Assembly (NCBI RefSeq): GCF_000196735.1
Contig: NC_014551.1
Coordinates: 3,839,001 to 3,903,000 of the forward strand
Source of the DNA: Bacillus amyloliquefaciens DSM 7 = ATCC 23350
GTDB lineage: Bacteria > Bacillota > Bacilli > Bacillales > Bacillaceae
Direction of reading: 5' to 3'
Length of the DNA: 64,000 bases
Shown here: positions 54,678-63,929 of the stretch, one piece after another
How the letters are laid out: each line of letters starts with the position of its first letter
Position numbering within the stretch: the stretch's first letter is position 1
Notes under the pieces: model-generated
What the model was told of the DNA's origin: nothing
Seen by the model: only the letters and a program-made list of their open reading frames with translations
Database searches by the model: none
Program-made: the position numbers and the translations under genes

Positions 54678-56640
54678 TCACAATTTCTGCAATTCTTTTG
54701 CTTCAATTTCAACACTAAATCCCGTTCTCTTTAACTTAAAAATCAAATCCTCAGAAAAATCTTTTACCTTATACTTATCAATAAAAATAGTTAAATTGCT
54801 TTTTGCTCTTGAGCAACCAACATAAAAAAGTCTGTACGCAGACAGAACTCCGTACACAGTACTCTCTTTAAAACATTTTTTAAAGTTTGTAACATTAGGT
54901 TTTAGAAGATATGCATTGTAAAAGTCTTCACAAAGATCTTTAAATATCCAATTATTCTCGAAATATTTGCATAATTCTTCAACTCTTGTTTTTAGATAAG
55001 TTGCATGTGCCTCATACTTTTCTTTATTCAAATCTGATATTTTACATGCTAAATGGTCAATTGTATCTTCAATCCACTTTTTATAATCATAATAAAAGGA
55101 TTCTAGAAGAATCTAACGATAGTTCTGTAATAGTCCATAGTTTTAAGAATTTATACATATGAACCAGCGGTGTTCTAAAGGAATCGTCCGCAATGAAGAA
55201 AACAGTATTATGACTCTCTCCTTTTACACCATGTTGTGTCGAAACTTTCGGGTCTTTCAAATAGTTTGACAGTGCCTTGAATTCGTTTAATGTAACTGCT
55301 AACACTCCAATATATTCATTAGATATATTATCTATATATTCCTCTTTTATAACTCTAGAGCCTCTTAATAAAGTTAAAAATTCATATATTGAGCTGTCTT
55401 TCTGATAAAAATCATATATTTGTTTTAATAGATTGTTTAAGTTAACTTTATCCTGATGACTAGTAATTGTACCAATTCTAGTATCAAATATTTTTTGATT
55501 CCTTTTAAGGGTTTGAATTATACTGCCAAGATTAAAATCCTCATAATAACTTAGAATTTTATCTACTATAAAAAGCAACTTTAAAAGAGGATCTTTATTT
55601 TCATTTGTATTATCAGATAAGACATCACTAGCATTTAGTTGGTTTACTTGTGAATATCTATCCAATCTATTAAATTGTCTGTAAAATTCTCCAGCGCCTA
55701 TCGAATCAAACCTTTGTTGATTTAATAAAAATAACAATAAAGCATTCGGATAAATTAATTGTTCCCTTTTTATTCTTTTTTGAATGTTATCACACAATAC
55801 TACTCTTGGTGGATGGTCTGGTTTATTAGCTCGGTTTTTATCGGATGAGATTTGTTTGAATTCCTTATCATTATATATATTATTTAATATAGAAACGATA
55901 TCTGGTATTGACCGATGATTAGTATCTAATTTAATTTCATTATTTAGAGTTTTTAATTCTTTTTCAAATGACCCATCATAGTTTTTATATATTTGTTGCA
56001 TTTTGTCGCCAAGAAAATAGAGTTTTGAGCTAGTATTTAGTCCTGCTTTATAAAACATTTTTAATACACTGGGAGCAGAGTCTTGGTACTCATCTATAAA
56101 AATCAATTGATACTTTTGAGTTAATCTCTTCTTGATTTTAGGAAACTTTTCGAATACCTTTTCTGCAAATATGAGCAAACTATCGTGAGACAAACCTCCT
56201 TTGTAAAGATGATTGTTTGAAGTTTCATTATAATAAATAGAACTTATATTAGTTTTTATCACTTCTAAGGTTAAACAACCAAACTTATCGATATACTTCT
56301 TGTTTCTAGCTAGTACATGTTCTTTCTCTTCCTTGTTCTCAATATTCCCTCTGATTAAATCCCCAAATAACTCCATATATAAATCTATCATTTCATTTTT
56401 ACAAAAATAGATTCTTAAAAATTTATGTAAAAATGAATGAATTGTGCTTATGTGAATCCCTTCTTCATCCAGTCCCTTTTTAAGCTCTTCTGCAGCTCTC
56501 TTTGTGTAAGTAATACAAAGTATATTATCAAGTGGATGTTTTATCTTATGGTTTACAATCATTGATTTTATTTTAGTTGTTTTGCCACTACCTGCTGGAG
56601 CATTAATGAGAAAAATATTATCAACTAATTTTGCAGCCAA
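54678..56640 (-). pseudogene. UvrD-like helicase of a Gabija-like system, frameshifted
   Basis: Translation starts at TTG 56640 (MAAKLVDNIFLINAPAGSGKTT) and overlaps the end of the restored nuclease frame. Motifs I (APAGSGKTT), II (FIDEYQD), III (LGDKMQQIY), the NHRS segment and motif V (STQHGVKGESHN) are in one frame to the stop near 55087. The sense then continues one base over as LESFYYDYKKWIED to 54678, including motif VI (LFYVGCSRAKSNL). One extra base near 55104-55115 explains it. Restored length would be about 653 residues. Without motif VI the helicase should be inactive. Confidence 0.8.
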
Positions 56641-56773
56641 TCTAATCCCTCCTTAATATAATTAGGAAGCATCTTTTCTATTAGACCATTTAAAATAACT
56701 GAGTACATAAAATCAGTTTTATTATTCTCTGAATGTCTAACAATATCTCTAATACTGTATTTTTCATCTTTAT

Positions 56774-58729
56774 CTAAATCATCTTTTTTAGATTTATCAG
56801 GGTTTGGAATAGTATATTTAAGATTATCGCTATTTCTTTTCTCAATCCAGAAACTTCCATCTTTTTTTCTAACACATTCAAATTATAAAATTTTGAGAGC
56901 ATAGCTTCTTCTAAAGTCCGAGCATATTGTTCAGATTTTCCTTGATAATTAATTAGGACTAATCCTCCAAGAATCTTATTCTCACCTTTGTCTTTCCATT
57001 CATACAAATCAAGTATTGTTGGAGACTTTATTTCTTTTGATAAATCATAATAGGTGTTGATTGTTGCATTTGTTGTTTTAGACTCTTTTACTGCTTCTAC
57101 AGTTGTTGCATCTTTTTTATAATCTAGATCAGTTAAAACAAGAGTTTTTATCTTCAGAAAATTTATCACCTTACTATATTTATGTGCGTATGCTCCGCCA
57201 ACTTGAACATAGGCTATGTATTTTTGGTTAAGTTCTTCATATATATCTAGAGTCAATAACTTTCTTATAAGCAACCTTTCTGTGTCACCCTCATATAGAA
57301 TTACTCTATCTGCAAAAACTATTTCAGAAAATCCTATTTCATAAAACCAATCATAAAATGTATCCAAAGTGGTGTCACCACTCAAGCCTTTTTTAAACAT
57401 AGAAAAATCGTAAATTTTACTTTCTAACTGATCTATTGGTCGTGAAACTCTTAAATTTTTCATTTCCGTTAGGCGCACCATTTCTCCGGAATGAGTAGTT
57501 ATTAACCCCTGTATTTTTTTTTGAAGATAGTAATCTTTTAAATACTTCCCAAAGATTCGTTGCATTTGGGGGTGCATATGTGATTCAGGCTCTTCTACCA
57601 CAAATAGGTTGACTAATAGCGGATCAATTTTTCTTTTATATGTTTCCAACTGTAGCAGTATATAAATCATATTACTGTAACCTAATCCTTGGGAGGCTTC
57701 ATTGAGGAAATAACCTTCATATTGATATTTAGTGTTAGTTATTTGATTAAGAAGAGAGGTTATTGTGCCTTCGTTAATATCTATATCAAGGATCATACTC
57801 CCTGTATTGCCTCCACTTGCTTTAGCAATTGTTTTAACCGCATTGCTAAGACCTTTCACCGATGTGTCTCTTACCTTATCAATAATCTCCGTATCTTGTA
57901 TTGGACTTAGTATTTGGTCTGGTAAGTTCTCTAATAGGGCACCTAGTTTTTCATCATGAGTTGCGAGCTCAACCATATTTTTACTTAAACTTTTAAAGTT
58001 ACCATTACTCTGATCATCGAGTGGTCTACCTGCATTAATATATCTAAAATTAAACAGTCTTCGAAAAGTTGAAATGTCAATTTCGACTTTATCAGTATAA
58101 TCGCTATCACTAAAGTAACATTTCTCAATTATACTCGCTTCATAAATTGACAATATTACCTCTTTAAATTGTCGTATTTTTAATGTTGGATCTTTTGAGG
58201 AATGAATTTTTTTATATCTTGCATATAATTTTTTATAATTTTCCTCCAATGCTTGTCCAAAGGATACATAAGTAGGTTGAAATGAATATTCAAAATAGAA
58301 GCTTTTATTATCCGGATTCAAATCCATAATAAAATCGGCAAACTTTCTAATATCGTCCTCTTCACTATAATCTATTCTAAAACGTATAGATGTTGCAGGT
58401 ATTATTAGATCACATTCTAAATTAAACAATTCAGTACTAAATAGCTTGTTTATAATTCTCTCTACTGTAGATAATTGATCATCGCCTTCCTTAAAGCACA
58501 GTATAAAGGTCTCATAAACTTCATCTACCCATTGTTTTGATAGCCTTACTGGTATATCCGAAATAAAAAATGGCGTTTTGCCATTTTGCATTATAGATCC
58601 AATTAAATTAATCATAGAAGTCTTACCACTATTATTAGCACCTGCAAGCAAGGTAACGTCGTCAGCCATTGAAAATGCTTCGTTTTTAAACTTCCTATAA
58701 TTTTGTATAGTAACACCTTTTAAAAGCAA
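56774..58729 (-). CDS. OLD-family ATPase-TOPRIM nuclease (GajA-like), frameshifted near its C-terminus
   Basis: The TTG at 58729 (LLKGVTIQNYRKFKNEAF) follows GGGGGT, 44 bp after rlmH. An earlier in-frame start at 58828 lies inside rlmH and is rejected. Residues 1-420 form an ABC-type ATPase: Walker A LLAGANNSGKTSMINLIG, signature region LNEASQGLGYSNMIYIL, Walker B NLFVVEEPESHMHP. A TOPRIM domain follows with VILYEGDTERLLIRKLL and LVLTDLDYKKD. A lost A in a run of seven near 56865 shifts the last 30 residues. Restored, it would end at 56625 with 701 residues. OLD plus UvrD is the Gabija layout, but both proteins are longer than the prototype. Confidence 0.82.
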   Translation of the reverse strand: MLLKGVTIQNYRKFKNEAFSMADDVTLLAGANNSGKTSMINLIGSIMQNGKTPFFISDIPVRLSKQWVDEVYETFILCFKEGDDQLSTVERIINKLFSTELFNLECDLIIPATSIRFRIDYSEEDDIRKFADFIMDLNPDNKSFYFEYSFQPTYVSFGQALEENYKKLYARYKKIHSSKDPTLKIRQFKEVILSIYEASIIEKCYFSDSDYTDKVEIDISTFRRLFNFRYINAGRPLDDQSNGNFKSLSKNMVELATHDEKLGALLENLPDQILSPIQDTEIIDKVRDTSVKGLSNAVKTIAKASGGNTGSMILDIDINEGTITSLLNQITNTKYQYEGYFLNEASQGLGYSNMIYILLQLETYKRKIDPLLVNLFVVEEPESHMHPQMQRIFGKYLKDYYLQKKIQGLITTHSGEMVRLTEMKNLRVSRPIDQLESKIYDFSMFKKGLSGDTTLDTFYDWFYEIGFSEIVFADRVILYEGDTERLLIRKLLTLDIYEELNQKYIAYVQVGGAYAHKYSKVINFLKIKTLVLTDLDYKKDATTVEAVKESKTTNATINTYYDLSKEIKSPTILDLYEWKDKGENKILGGLVLINYQGKSEQYARTLEEAMLSKFYNLNVLEKKMEVSGLRKEIAIILNILFQTLINLKKMI

Positions 58730-58772
58730 TTTAAGAACCCCCAGATGAATTTCCGATTTTATAAAACCCCAC

Positions 58773-58793
58773 TCACTTATGATAAGGCTCCCC
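58773..58793 (-). other. rlmH 3' end, resembling the SCC-type attachment sequence
   Basis: The last codons GAG-CCT-TAT-CAT-AAG-TGA encode EPYHK-stop and agree with the staphylococcal att core TATCATAARTRA. The foreign-looking defence genes begin right after it. No recombinase gene or second copy was found, so it is only a resemblance. Confidence 0.35.
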
Positions 58794-59252
58794 ACGATTA
58801 ATCCGAAACGCCCGATAAATCTGCTCAACTAGTATGAGACGCATCAACTGATGAGGAAACGTCATCTTCGAAAATGACAGCTTGTCGTCTGCCCTTTTCA
58901 TGACGGCGTCGCTTAGGCCGAGTGAGCCGCCGATGACGAAGGTGATTTTGCTTTTTCCATAAGTCGCCAGCTTATCTATTGTATCGGCCAGTTCTTCGGA
59001 TGTTTTCATCTTTCCTTCGATGGCGAGGGCGATGACGTGGGTGTCCGGGCTGATTTTGGCCAGGATGCGTTCGCCTTCTTTGTCTTTGACGATTTTCATA
59101 TCTTGGTCGCTCAGGTTTTCCGGGGCTTTTTCGTCCGGGAGTTCGATGATGTCGATTTTCGCGTAGGCTGAGAGTCGTTTTTTGTATTCTTCAATGCCTT
59201 GCTTGAGGTATTTTTCTTTTAGTTTTCCGATTGTCACAATATTGATATTCAC
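58773..59252 (-). CDS. rlmH: RlmH, 23S rRNA pseudouridine-1915 N3-methyltransferase
   Basis: The 159-residue SPOUT methyltransferase ([19 protein letters not shown]) methylates pseudouridine 1915 in helix 69 of 23S rRNA. The SAM-binding knot is seen at [15 protein letters not shown] and [17 protein letters not shown], with the end NRGEPYHK. The length is exactly that of the family. It is a core gene; accessory genes follow directly at its 3' end. Confidence 0.96.
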   Translation of the reverse strand: MNINIVTIGKLKEKYLKQGIEEYKKRLSAYAKIDIIELPDEKAPENLSDQDMKIVKDKEGERILAKISPDTHVIALAIEGKMKTSEELADTIDKLATYGKSKITFVIGGSLGLSDAVMKRADDKLSFSKMTFPHQLMRLILVEQIYRAFRINRGEPYHK

Positions 59253-59332
59253 AGGTCATCCCCACTTTAGAAACAAGTTATTCATATATATTGTCCACAA
59301 TTGTGGATATCTTTTCTGTATTTTGTGTAGGA

Positions 59333-59503
59333 TCATTCGTTCCCTACTAGATATGTTGCGGTGTCCCCACATAATTCACAGGCTGTGGATAAACTGTTAG
59401 TATGTTCGATTTTTCTGATTTCGGGCGGAAGCTCATGATCATCTATGTACATGTCCAGCACGGTTTCGATATGTTCTTCACAAGAATAATAAGCGGTTTT
59501 CAT
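59333..59503 (-). CDS. small CxxH/CxxC protein (YyzF-like)
   Basis: The ATG at 59503, behind GGAGGATG, gives 56 residues (MKTAYYSCEEHIETVLDMYI). The paired motifs CEEH near residue 8 and CELCGD near residue 45 suggest a zinc ribbon. This matches the CxxH/CxxC protein family (TIGR04129) that lies beside rlmH in bacilli. The role is unknown. Confidence 0.85.
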   Translation of the reverse strand: MKTAYYSCEEHIETVLDMYIDDHELPPEIRKIEHTNSLSTACELCGDTATYLVGNE

Positions 59504-59627
59504 TGTTACATCCTCCGGTTTTCTTTTGCACACGGCAATTGTTCTCTTCTCAATATAACCTATTTATACACATGTTAGTAGTGCTTCGGGCTGAGTTTTA
59601 TCCACAATTCGGCAAATTCCGCGCAAA

Positions 59628-59660
59628 AAGAGCCGGCGTTTGCAGCATCCGGCTCTTTAC
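59628..59660 (-). terminator. terminator after the small membrane gene
   Basis: AAGAGCCGG ... CCGGCTCTT is an inverted repeat that overlaps the stop of the gene at 59657-59827. It lies between it and the CxxH/CxxC gene. Confidence 0.6.
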
Positions 59661-59827
59661 GTGTTTTCTCTTTTTTCTATGCGAAGTACGAACAGAATTC
59701 CTAATATACACGCCAGCAGTGCAGAGCATACATTAATCCAGTCCGGCTTTCCGCCGGTTAAAAAATAGTTGGTTATTACGGAAACCAGGAGAATGGTTAC
59801 GGTCACCGCGGCAAGCTTTTTCTTCAT
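59657..59827 (-). CDS. small two-helix membrane protein
   Basis: This 56-residue frame begins MKKKLAAVTVTILLVSVITN behind GAAGGAGGGAG and ends ILGILFVLRIEKRENT. Two hydrophobic helices are separated by a short polar loop (GGKPDWINVC). The strong ribosome site supports a real gene. I do not recognise a family. Confidence 0.65.
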   Translation of the reverse strand: MKKKLAAVTVTILLVSVITNYFLTGGKPDWINVCSALLACILGILFVLRIEKRENT

Positions 59828-59860
59828 CGGCTCCCTCCTTCACCTGACTGTCTTCTGCTT

Positions 59861-60073
59861 TTACGGGTAAAATTCCTCTATCTCTATGTTCGGTCGGCTT
59901 TTTTTCTTGCTATTTAGTCTTATTATGAGGGTCACAACGATATATACAATCATAATCAATGTCCCGTTACTCACATCAGGATATCCAATCAACATATTCA
60001 TCATCACAAAAACAATTGTTATACATATGACGGACAACAATAAGAAGATACTGAATGATTTCAAATTAAACAC
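59861..60073 (-). CDS. small membrane protein of unknown function
   Basis: The 70-residue frame has two hydrophobic helices (SIFLLLSVICITIVFVMMNM and TLIMIVYIVVTLII) and a basic-acidic tail (SKKKSRPNIEIEEFYP). A GTG at 60073 or a TTG at 60064 could start it; AAGAAAGGTG lies just upstream, which favours the TTG. No family is recognised. Confidence 0.55.
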   Translation of the reverse strand: MFNLKSFSIFLLLSVICITIVFVMMNMLIGYPDVSNGTLIMIVYIVVTLIIRLNSKKKSRPNIEIEEFYP

Positions 60074-60106
60074 CTTCTTTCTTGCAGTAGCGTTTCATTA
60101 AAAAAA

Positions 60107-60131
60107 AGCTTACCAAAAGCGGCAAGCTCTT
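60107..60131 (-). terminator. terminator after yycP
   Basis: On the minus strand GAGCTTGCCG ... GGTAAGCTT followed by T residues is an imperfect hairpin just past the yycP stop. Confidence 0.6.
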
Positions 60132-60147
60132 ACCAAATGTTCGTACT

Positions 60148-61311
60148 TCAAAACCCATCCATCACCTGCACGTCATACAGCTTGAGATGGCTTTTCGGCG
60201 TGACGATGTTTTTCAGGTTTGGGATGGTCCGGTCGTTCAGCTTTTTGCCCGTTTTCAGATCGAAGGATTCGATTTTGGCGGGTTTTTTGTAGCTGTACGT
60301 GAAGAGATACAGCTTTCCGTTTTGATGGGTCAGGTCTTTGAAATCAGCCTTCATTCCTGATGCAGGGAGGGTGAAGGCTTTTTTGCTTTTTCCGGTTTCA
60401 GGGTTGATGCGGTATACGGTTCCGAAGCCGTCAACGAAATAGAGGCTGCGCTGCTCCATAAAAAAGCTGTTTTTGAAGCTGAACGGCATGGAGTCATAGA
60501 GGGTCTGTTCGTCATTTTTATAAGAGGCGATGTCATACGTTTTGATAGCGCCGCTGTTTCTCATGACTTTCACCATTTGATAGATGTGGTCGGCTTTTTC
60601 TCCTCTTGTGAGAAAGTAGACGGCGCTGTCATCAGCGGCGAGCTGGGATTCGACAGACGTGCCTTCTTTATACGTCCATGTCGCGATTGTATTTGTATGG
60701 AGCCTCTCTTTATCGGCCTGAATGTCTTGAACGTGATAGCCTTTTTCGTCATCTGTCGGCGTGAGTGCGAAAAGATGATCTTTAAAAAAGCCTGAGGCGC
60801 GGATATAGTGCGGGATGACGTCTTGCTTCCACTTGCCGTCAATCTGGCGGTACAGCTCTGAGCGATAGCTGCCGCCGCTTTTGTCGTAGCCTGAGTTATA
60901 CAGCGTGTAGAAGCCTTCCGTCCGGTCAATATATCCCGCGCTGTCCCCCGTATGCTGGTACGCTCTTTTATACGTGTGAAGGCCGTCCTGAACAGTGTAA
61001 ATCCCTTTTTTGTCCTCCAGCAGGACGCTTTCGTCATGCACTTTGGCCGATCCGAGTTCTAGCCCTTTCATTTGATAAGAAAAGAGCCGGCCTTTTTTAT
61101 CAGCAAATAGAGCATAGCTTTTTCCGCCGCCGAACGTGTCCTGGTCAGCCGTAGTGGAGAAATACAGCAGCGCCTCTTTATCTTTCAGAAAATCAGGATC
61201 ATTTAATGTTTCCCTCTCAACCTCCGCAGGCTCTTCCGTGCGAAAATGGAAGAAGCATAAGACCGCTGCAGCGATGATGATCACTAAGGGTATCCAGATG
61301 ATTTTTTTCAC
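60148..61311 (-). CDS. yycP: YycP-like membrane-anchored protein
   Basis: The GTG at 61311, behind TAAGGAG, gives 387 residues: a single N-terminal anchor (KKIIWIPLVIIIAAAVLCFF) and a long extracellular part rich in beta-type repeats (YSLFADKKGR-like, SAVYFLTRGEKAD, RSLYFVDGFGTVYRI). The repeats suggest a propeller-like fold. It lies 10 bp after yycO in the order known from B. subtilis. The function is unknown. An upstream in-frame start at 61404 lies inside yycO and is rejected. Confidence 0.82.
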   Translation of the reverse strand: MKKIIWIPLVIIIAAAVLCFFHFRTEEPAEVERETLNDPDFLKDKEALLYFSTTADQDTFGGGKSYALFADKKGRLFSYQMKGLELGSAKVHDESVLLEDKKGIYTVQDGLHTYKRAYQHTGDSAGYIDRTEGFYTLYNSGYDKSGGSYRSELYRQIDGKWKQDVIPHYIRASGFFKDHLFALTPTDDEKGYHVQDIQADKERLHTNTIATWTYKEGTSVESQLAADDSAVYFLTRGEKADHIYQMVKVMRNSGAIKTYDIASYKNDEQTLYDSMPFSFKNSFFMEQRSLYFVDGFGTVYRINPETGKSKKAFTLPASGMKADFKDLTHQNGKLYLFTYSYKKPAKIESFDLKTGKKLNDRTIPNLKNIVTPKSHLKLYDVQVMDGF

Positions 61312-61321
61312 GTTTTTCTCC

Positions 61322-62074
61322 TTAGTTAATGGTGAGAATCGTTGTCGTATAAGGTGAGCTTGTGATGTCGCGCGGATATACGCCCAGGCCGCCGTTAGAG
61401 TCAATGTCGATTCCGGCTTTTAGGAGGAACGCTGACCACAGCAGTTTCGAGCAGTTTTTGGCGCCTTCATGGCCTGTATTTCGGTTATTGACGAAGTTGA
61501 AGGAGTACTCGTCGCCGACTCGTGATACGGCCCAGTCAGCAGCGGCTTGTTTTTGGGCATCGGTGACTTTCACGGTTTGTACGATTGAATTATCCTCGAC
61601 TTCTCTTCCGTTATAGGCGATTTGGCGGACGCCGTCTCCCGGTACGGATTCGACGATCTTATCAGCGGCAGAATACATGCCGACATGGCCGTGGTTGTAA
61701 TAGGCCGTGTATGAGTTCGTGTAATAAATATTGCCTTTTGTGCTTTTCGGAAGTTTTTTGGTGCCTGACGATCCGCCCATCGCAGATAGCCCTTCTTTGG
61801 AAGCGTTTACATCTCCTTGCACCTTGTCTGCCGTAATTTCTTGATGAAACTGCTTGAGAATCGCTTCTGTTGACACGTGCTTCTGTTTGGCGAGCTCTTT
61901 GGCTGATTGGAGAACGTCTTGAGGGGTCGTGCCCTGCTGAAGCTCTGCGATTTCTTTTGCATAGCGGGATGTTTCTGTTTCTTTCGCTTTTACATTCATA
62001 CCGGAGAAGGACAGAACCATGGTGAATGACAGGGCAAACGGGAGGACGGCTTTGAACAGCTTTTTACACATCAT
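61322..62074 (-). CDS. yycO: YycO-like secreted papain-fold hydrolase
   Basis: The start MMCKKLFKAVLPFALSFTMV at 62074 gives 250 residues with a signal peptide. The C-terminal half has the permuted NlpC/P60 (YiiX/YebB-like) arrangement: HVGMYSAADKIVES carries the His near residue 142, and KNCSKLLWSAFLLKAG carries the Cys near residue 215. Such enzymes cleave amide or ester bonds, often in cell wall or lipid. It forms an operon with yycP. Confidence 0.85.
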   Translation of the reverse strand: MMCKKLFKAVLPFALSFTMVLSFSGMNVKAKETETSRYAKEIAELQQGTTPQDVLQSAKELAKQKHVSTEAILKQFHQEITADKVQGDVNASKEGLSAMGGSSGTKKLPKSTKGNIYYTNSYTAYYNHGHVGMYSAADKIVESVPGDGVRQIAYNGREVEDNSIVQTVKVTDAQKQAAADWAVSRVGDEYSFNFVNNRNTGHEGAKNCSKLLWSAFLLKAGIDIDSNGGLGVYPRDITSSPYTTTILTIN

Positions 62075-62263
62075 TACTTCGCCTCTTTTCTTAGAGTATA
62101 ATTTTTCCACATATGCATTATATGACAGAATTGTGATAAAAAAATAGACAATTTACAGATTTTTAAAAATTTTATAACAATAAGGAAAAGATATGCATAA
62201 AACCACCTTGAAATATCAGGAAATCTGGTTATCATATACACAAGATAGGAAAGGGGGAGAAAT

Positions 62264-63244
62264 ATGAAATACAGAACAATCGGTTCGATGCGGGTTTCCT
62301 CATTGGGGTTAGGGTGCATGGGCATGTCGGAATACTACGGCAGCCAGAGTGAGGAAGAGTCCATTTCCACACTGCATCATGCCGTTCATCTCGGGGTGAA
62401 TTTGTTTGATACGGCTGATCAATATGGATTGGGCGCGAATGAAGAGCTTGTCGGCAGAGCGCTTGCCCCGTACAGAAAGGAGCTTTACCTCGCAACTAAA
62501 TTCGGCTATGTCCGAAGTGAAAAGGGCGAGTTTATTGAAATCAACGGCCGGCCCGATTATGTCAAAAAAGCGTGTGACGCCAGTCTGAAACGCCTCGGGA
62601 CGGATTATATCGACCTTTATTATCTGCACCGGGTTGATCCGCGGGTGCCGATTGAAGAGACTGTCGGCGCTATGAAGGAGCTAGTTGAAGAAGGAAAGGT
62701 GAGGTATATCGGCCTGTCAGAGGCTTCCCCAGAAACGATCAGGCGCGCCGGCCGCATCCATCCGATTGCCGCGCTTCAATCAGAGTATTCTTTATGGAGC
62801 AGGGAAGCGGAGGAGCATGTGCTGCCCGCCTGCCGCGAGCTCGGCATCTCATTTGTGCCTTACAGTCCGCTCGGCAGAGGTTTTCTGACCGGAAAGATGA
62901 CGTCGACAGATCAGCTTGATGCCGACGATTACAGAAGAAGAACACCGAGATTTCAGGGAGACAATTTGGCGGTGAATATAAGACTCGTCCAAAAACTGAC
63001 CGACATTGCCCGGGAAATGAATATGACCGCGCCTCAGCTTGCGCTCGCATGGGTTCTCGCAAACGGTGATGATCTCATCCCGATTCCGGGTACAAAAAAG
63101 AAACATTACTTGGAAGAGAACCTTGCCGCTCTTGACATTACGCTTCCCGAAGAAGTGAAGGCGCAGTTGGATGAGATGTTTCCGATCGGCACGGCGGCCG
63201 GCGAGCGTTATCCGCATCATATGATGACATTGTTAGATGAATAA
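62264..63244 (+). CDS. aldo/keto reductase
   Basis: The 326-residue NADPH-dependent reductase ([20 protein letters not shown]) has the tetrad elements [19 protein letters not shown] and YYLHRVDP, plus the cofactor end [26 protein letters not shown] site precedes the ATG. It is of the YakC/AKR13 type and distinct from iolS. The substrate is unknown. It stands alone and ends at a terminator shared with yycN. Confidence 0.88.
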   Translation: MKYRTIGSMRVSSLGLGCMGMSEYYGSQSEEESISTLHHAVHLGVNLFDTADQYGLGANEELVGRALAPYRKELYLATKFGYVRSEKGEFIEINGRPDYVKKACDASLKRLGTDYIDLYYLHRVDPRVPIEETVGAMKELVEEGKVRYIGLSEASPETIRRAGRIHPIAALQSEYSLWSREAEEHVLPACRELGISFVPYSPLGRGFLTGKMTSTDQLDADDYRRRTPRFQGDNLAVNIRLVQKLTDIAREMNMTAPQLALAWVLANGDDLIPIPGTKKKHYLEENLAALDITLPEEVKAQLDEMFPIGTAAGERYPHHMMTLLDE

Positions 63245-63245
63245 C

Positions 63246-63276
63246 AAAAGAGGCCCATCGTGCGGGCCTCTTTTCA
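63246..63276. terminator. bidirectional terminator
   Basis: AAAAGAGGCCC ... GGGCCTCTTTT separates the convergent aldo/keto reductase and yycN genes. Confidence 0.85.
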
Positions 63277-63747
63277 TGACAGCTTTTTGCTCATGATTAC
63301 ATCCGTCTCCAGGAATCCCGTCTTCTCATACAGCTTCCGCGCCGTTTCGTTATGAGCGAACACATGGAGAGAAAGCTTGCGGACACCCAGGTCTTTTGCC
63401 TTGTCCTCCAGCCTTGCGATCGCCTCTTTTGCATAGCCTTTGCCGCGATAAGGAGGATGAAGGCCGAAATCATAAATAAATGCGTCCTGCTGCGGGTTGT
63501 CCGGATCGGCGTGCAGCCACAGCCAGCCGGCATTGTCCTTTCCGTCCAATGTCAGCGTCCATAAATAGTGGTCAGCCGTCTCCAAGCCGTCAGGAAGCAG
63601 ATCTTTAAATGTCCATTCTGCTAGTTCCGGCGCTTCTTCAGGCAGCCACGTTCCCGCTTTTATCTTTTCTTCAGCGTAATGCTTTGTTGAATGGGCGAGA
63701 TAGGATTGAAATTCTTGCTCTGTCATCGGCTGCAGTGTGATAGCCAT
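63274..63747 (-). CDS. yycN: YycN, GNAT-family N-acetyltransferase
   Basis: The 157-residue protein has the acetyl-CoA motif A segment HPPYRGKGYAKEAIARLE near residue 98 and motif B (LHVFAHNETARKLYEKTGF). Length and start (MAITLQPMTEQEFQSYL) agree with YycN of B. subtilis. It is proposed to acetylate a small molecule or peptide; the substrate is unproven. Confidence 0.9.
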   Translation of the reverse strand: MAITLQPMTEQEFQSYLAHSTKHYAEEKIKAGTWLPEEAPELAEWTFKDLLPDGLETADHYLWTLTLDGKDNAGWLWLHADPDNPQQDAFIYDFGLHPPYRGKGYAKEAIARLEDKAKDLGVRKLSLHVFAHNETARKLYEKTGFLETDVIMSKKLS

Positions 63748-63794
63748 TGAATCACTCCTTACAAAACACAGACTGAAAGCGGTATCATGCAGTA

Positions 63795-63929
63795 TTATCC
63801 GAAGGCTCCGTTTTCTGCGGGTTTTATGATTTGTTCGGCTTGCGCCGTTGAACCAGTTTGTGCAAATAATCCAATCGAAATGAGACTTGCCAAGGCTGCT
63901 GAGAGTACAATGAATTTACATGTTTTCAT
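63795..63929 (-). CDS. Phr-type signalling peptide precursor
   Basis: The 44-residue precursor (MKTCKFIVLSAALASLISIG ... AENGAFG) has a basic start, a hydrophobic core, and a short polar C-terminal part after TGSTAQA. This is the usual Phr design. It overlaps the end of a rap gene by 14 bp. In B. subtilis rapG-phrG occupies this place. The C-terminal residues do not resemble PhrG (EKMIG), so the mature peptide is uncertain. Confidence 0.8.
   Translation of the reverse strand: MKTCKFIVLSAALASLISIGLFAQTGSTAQAEQIIKPAENGAFG

Noticed and set aside
58730..58828. Longer start of the OLD nuclease inside rlmH
   Set aside because: It would overlap the rlmH 3' end in another frame. The TTG at 58729 has a ribosome site and begins at the conserved LKGVTIQNYRKF.
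53406..59252. A staphylococcal-type SCC cassette around the defence genes
   Set aside because: No ccr recombinase and no second attachment copy could be found.
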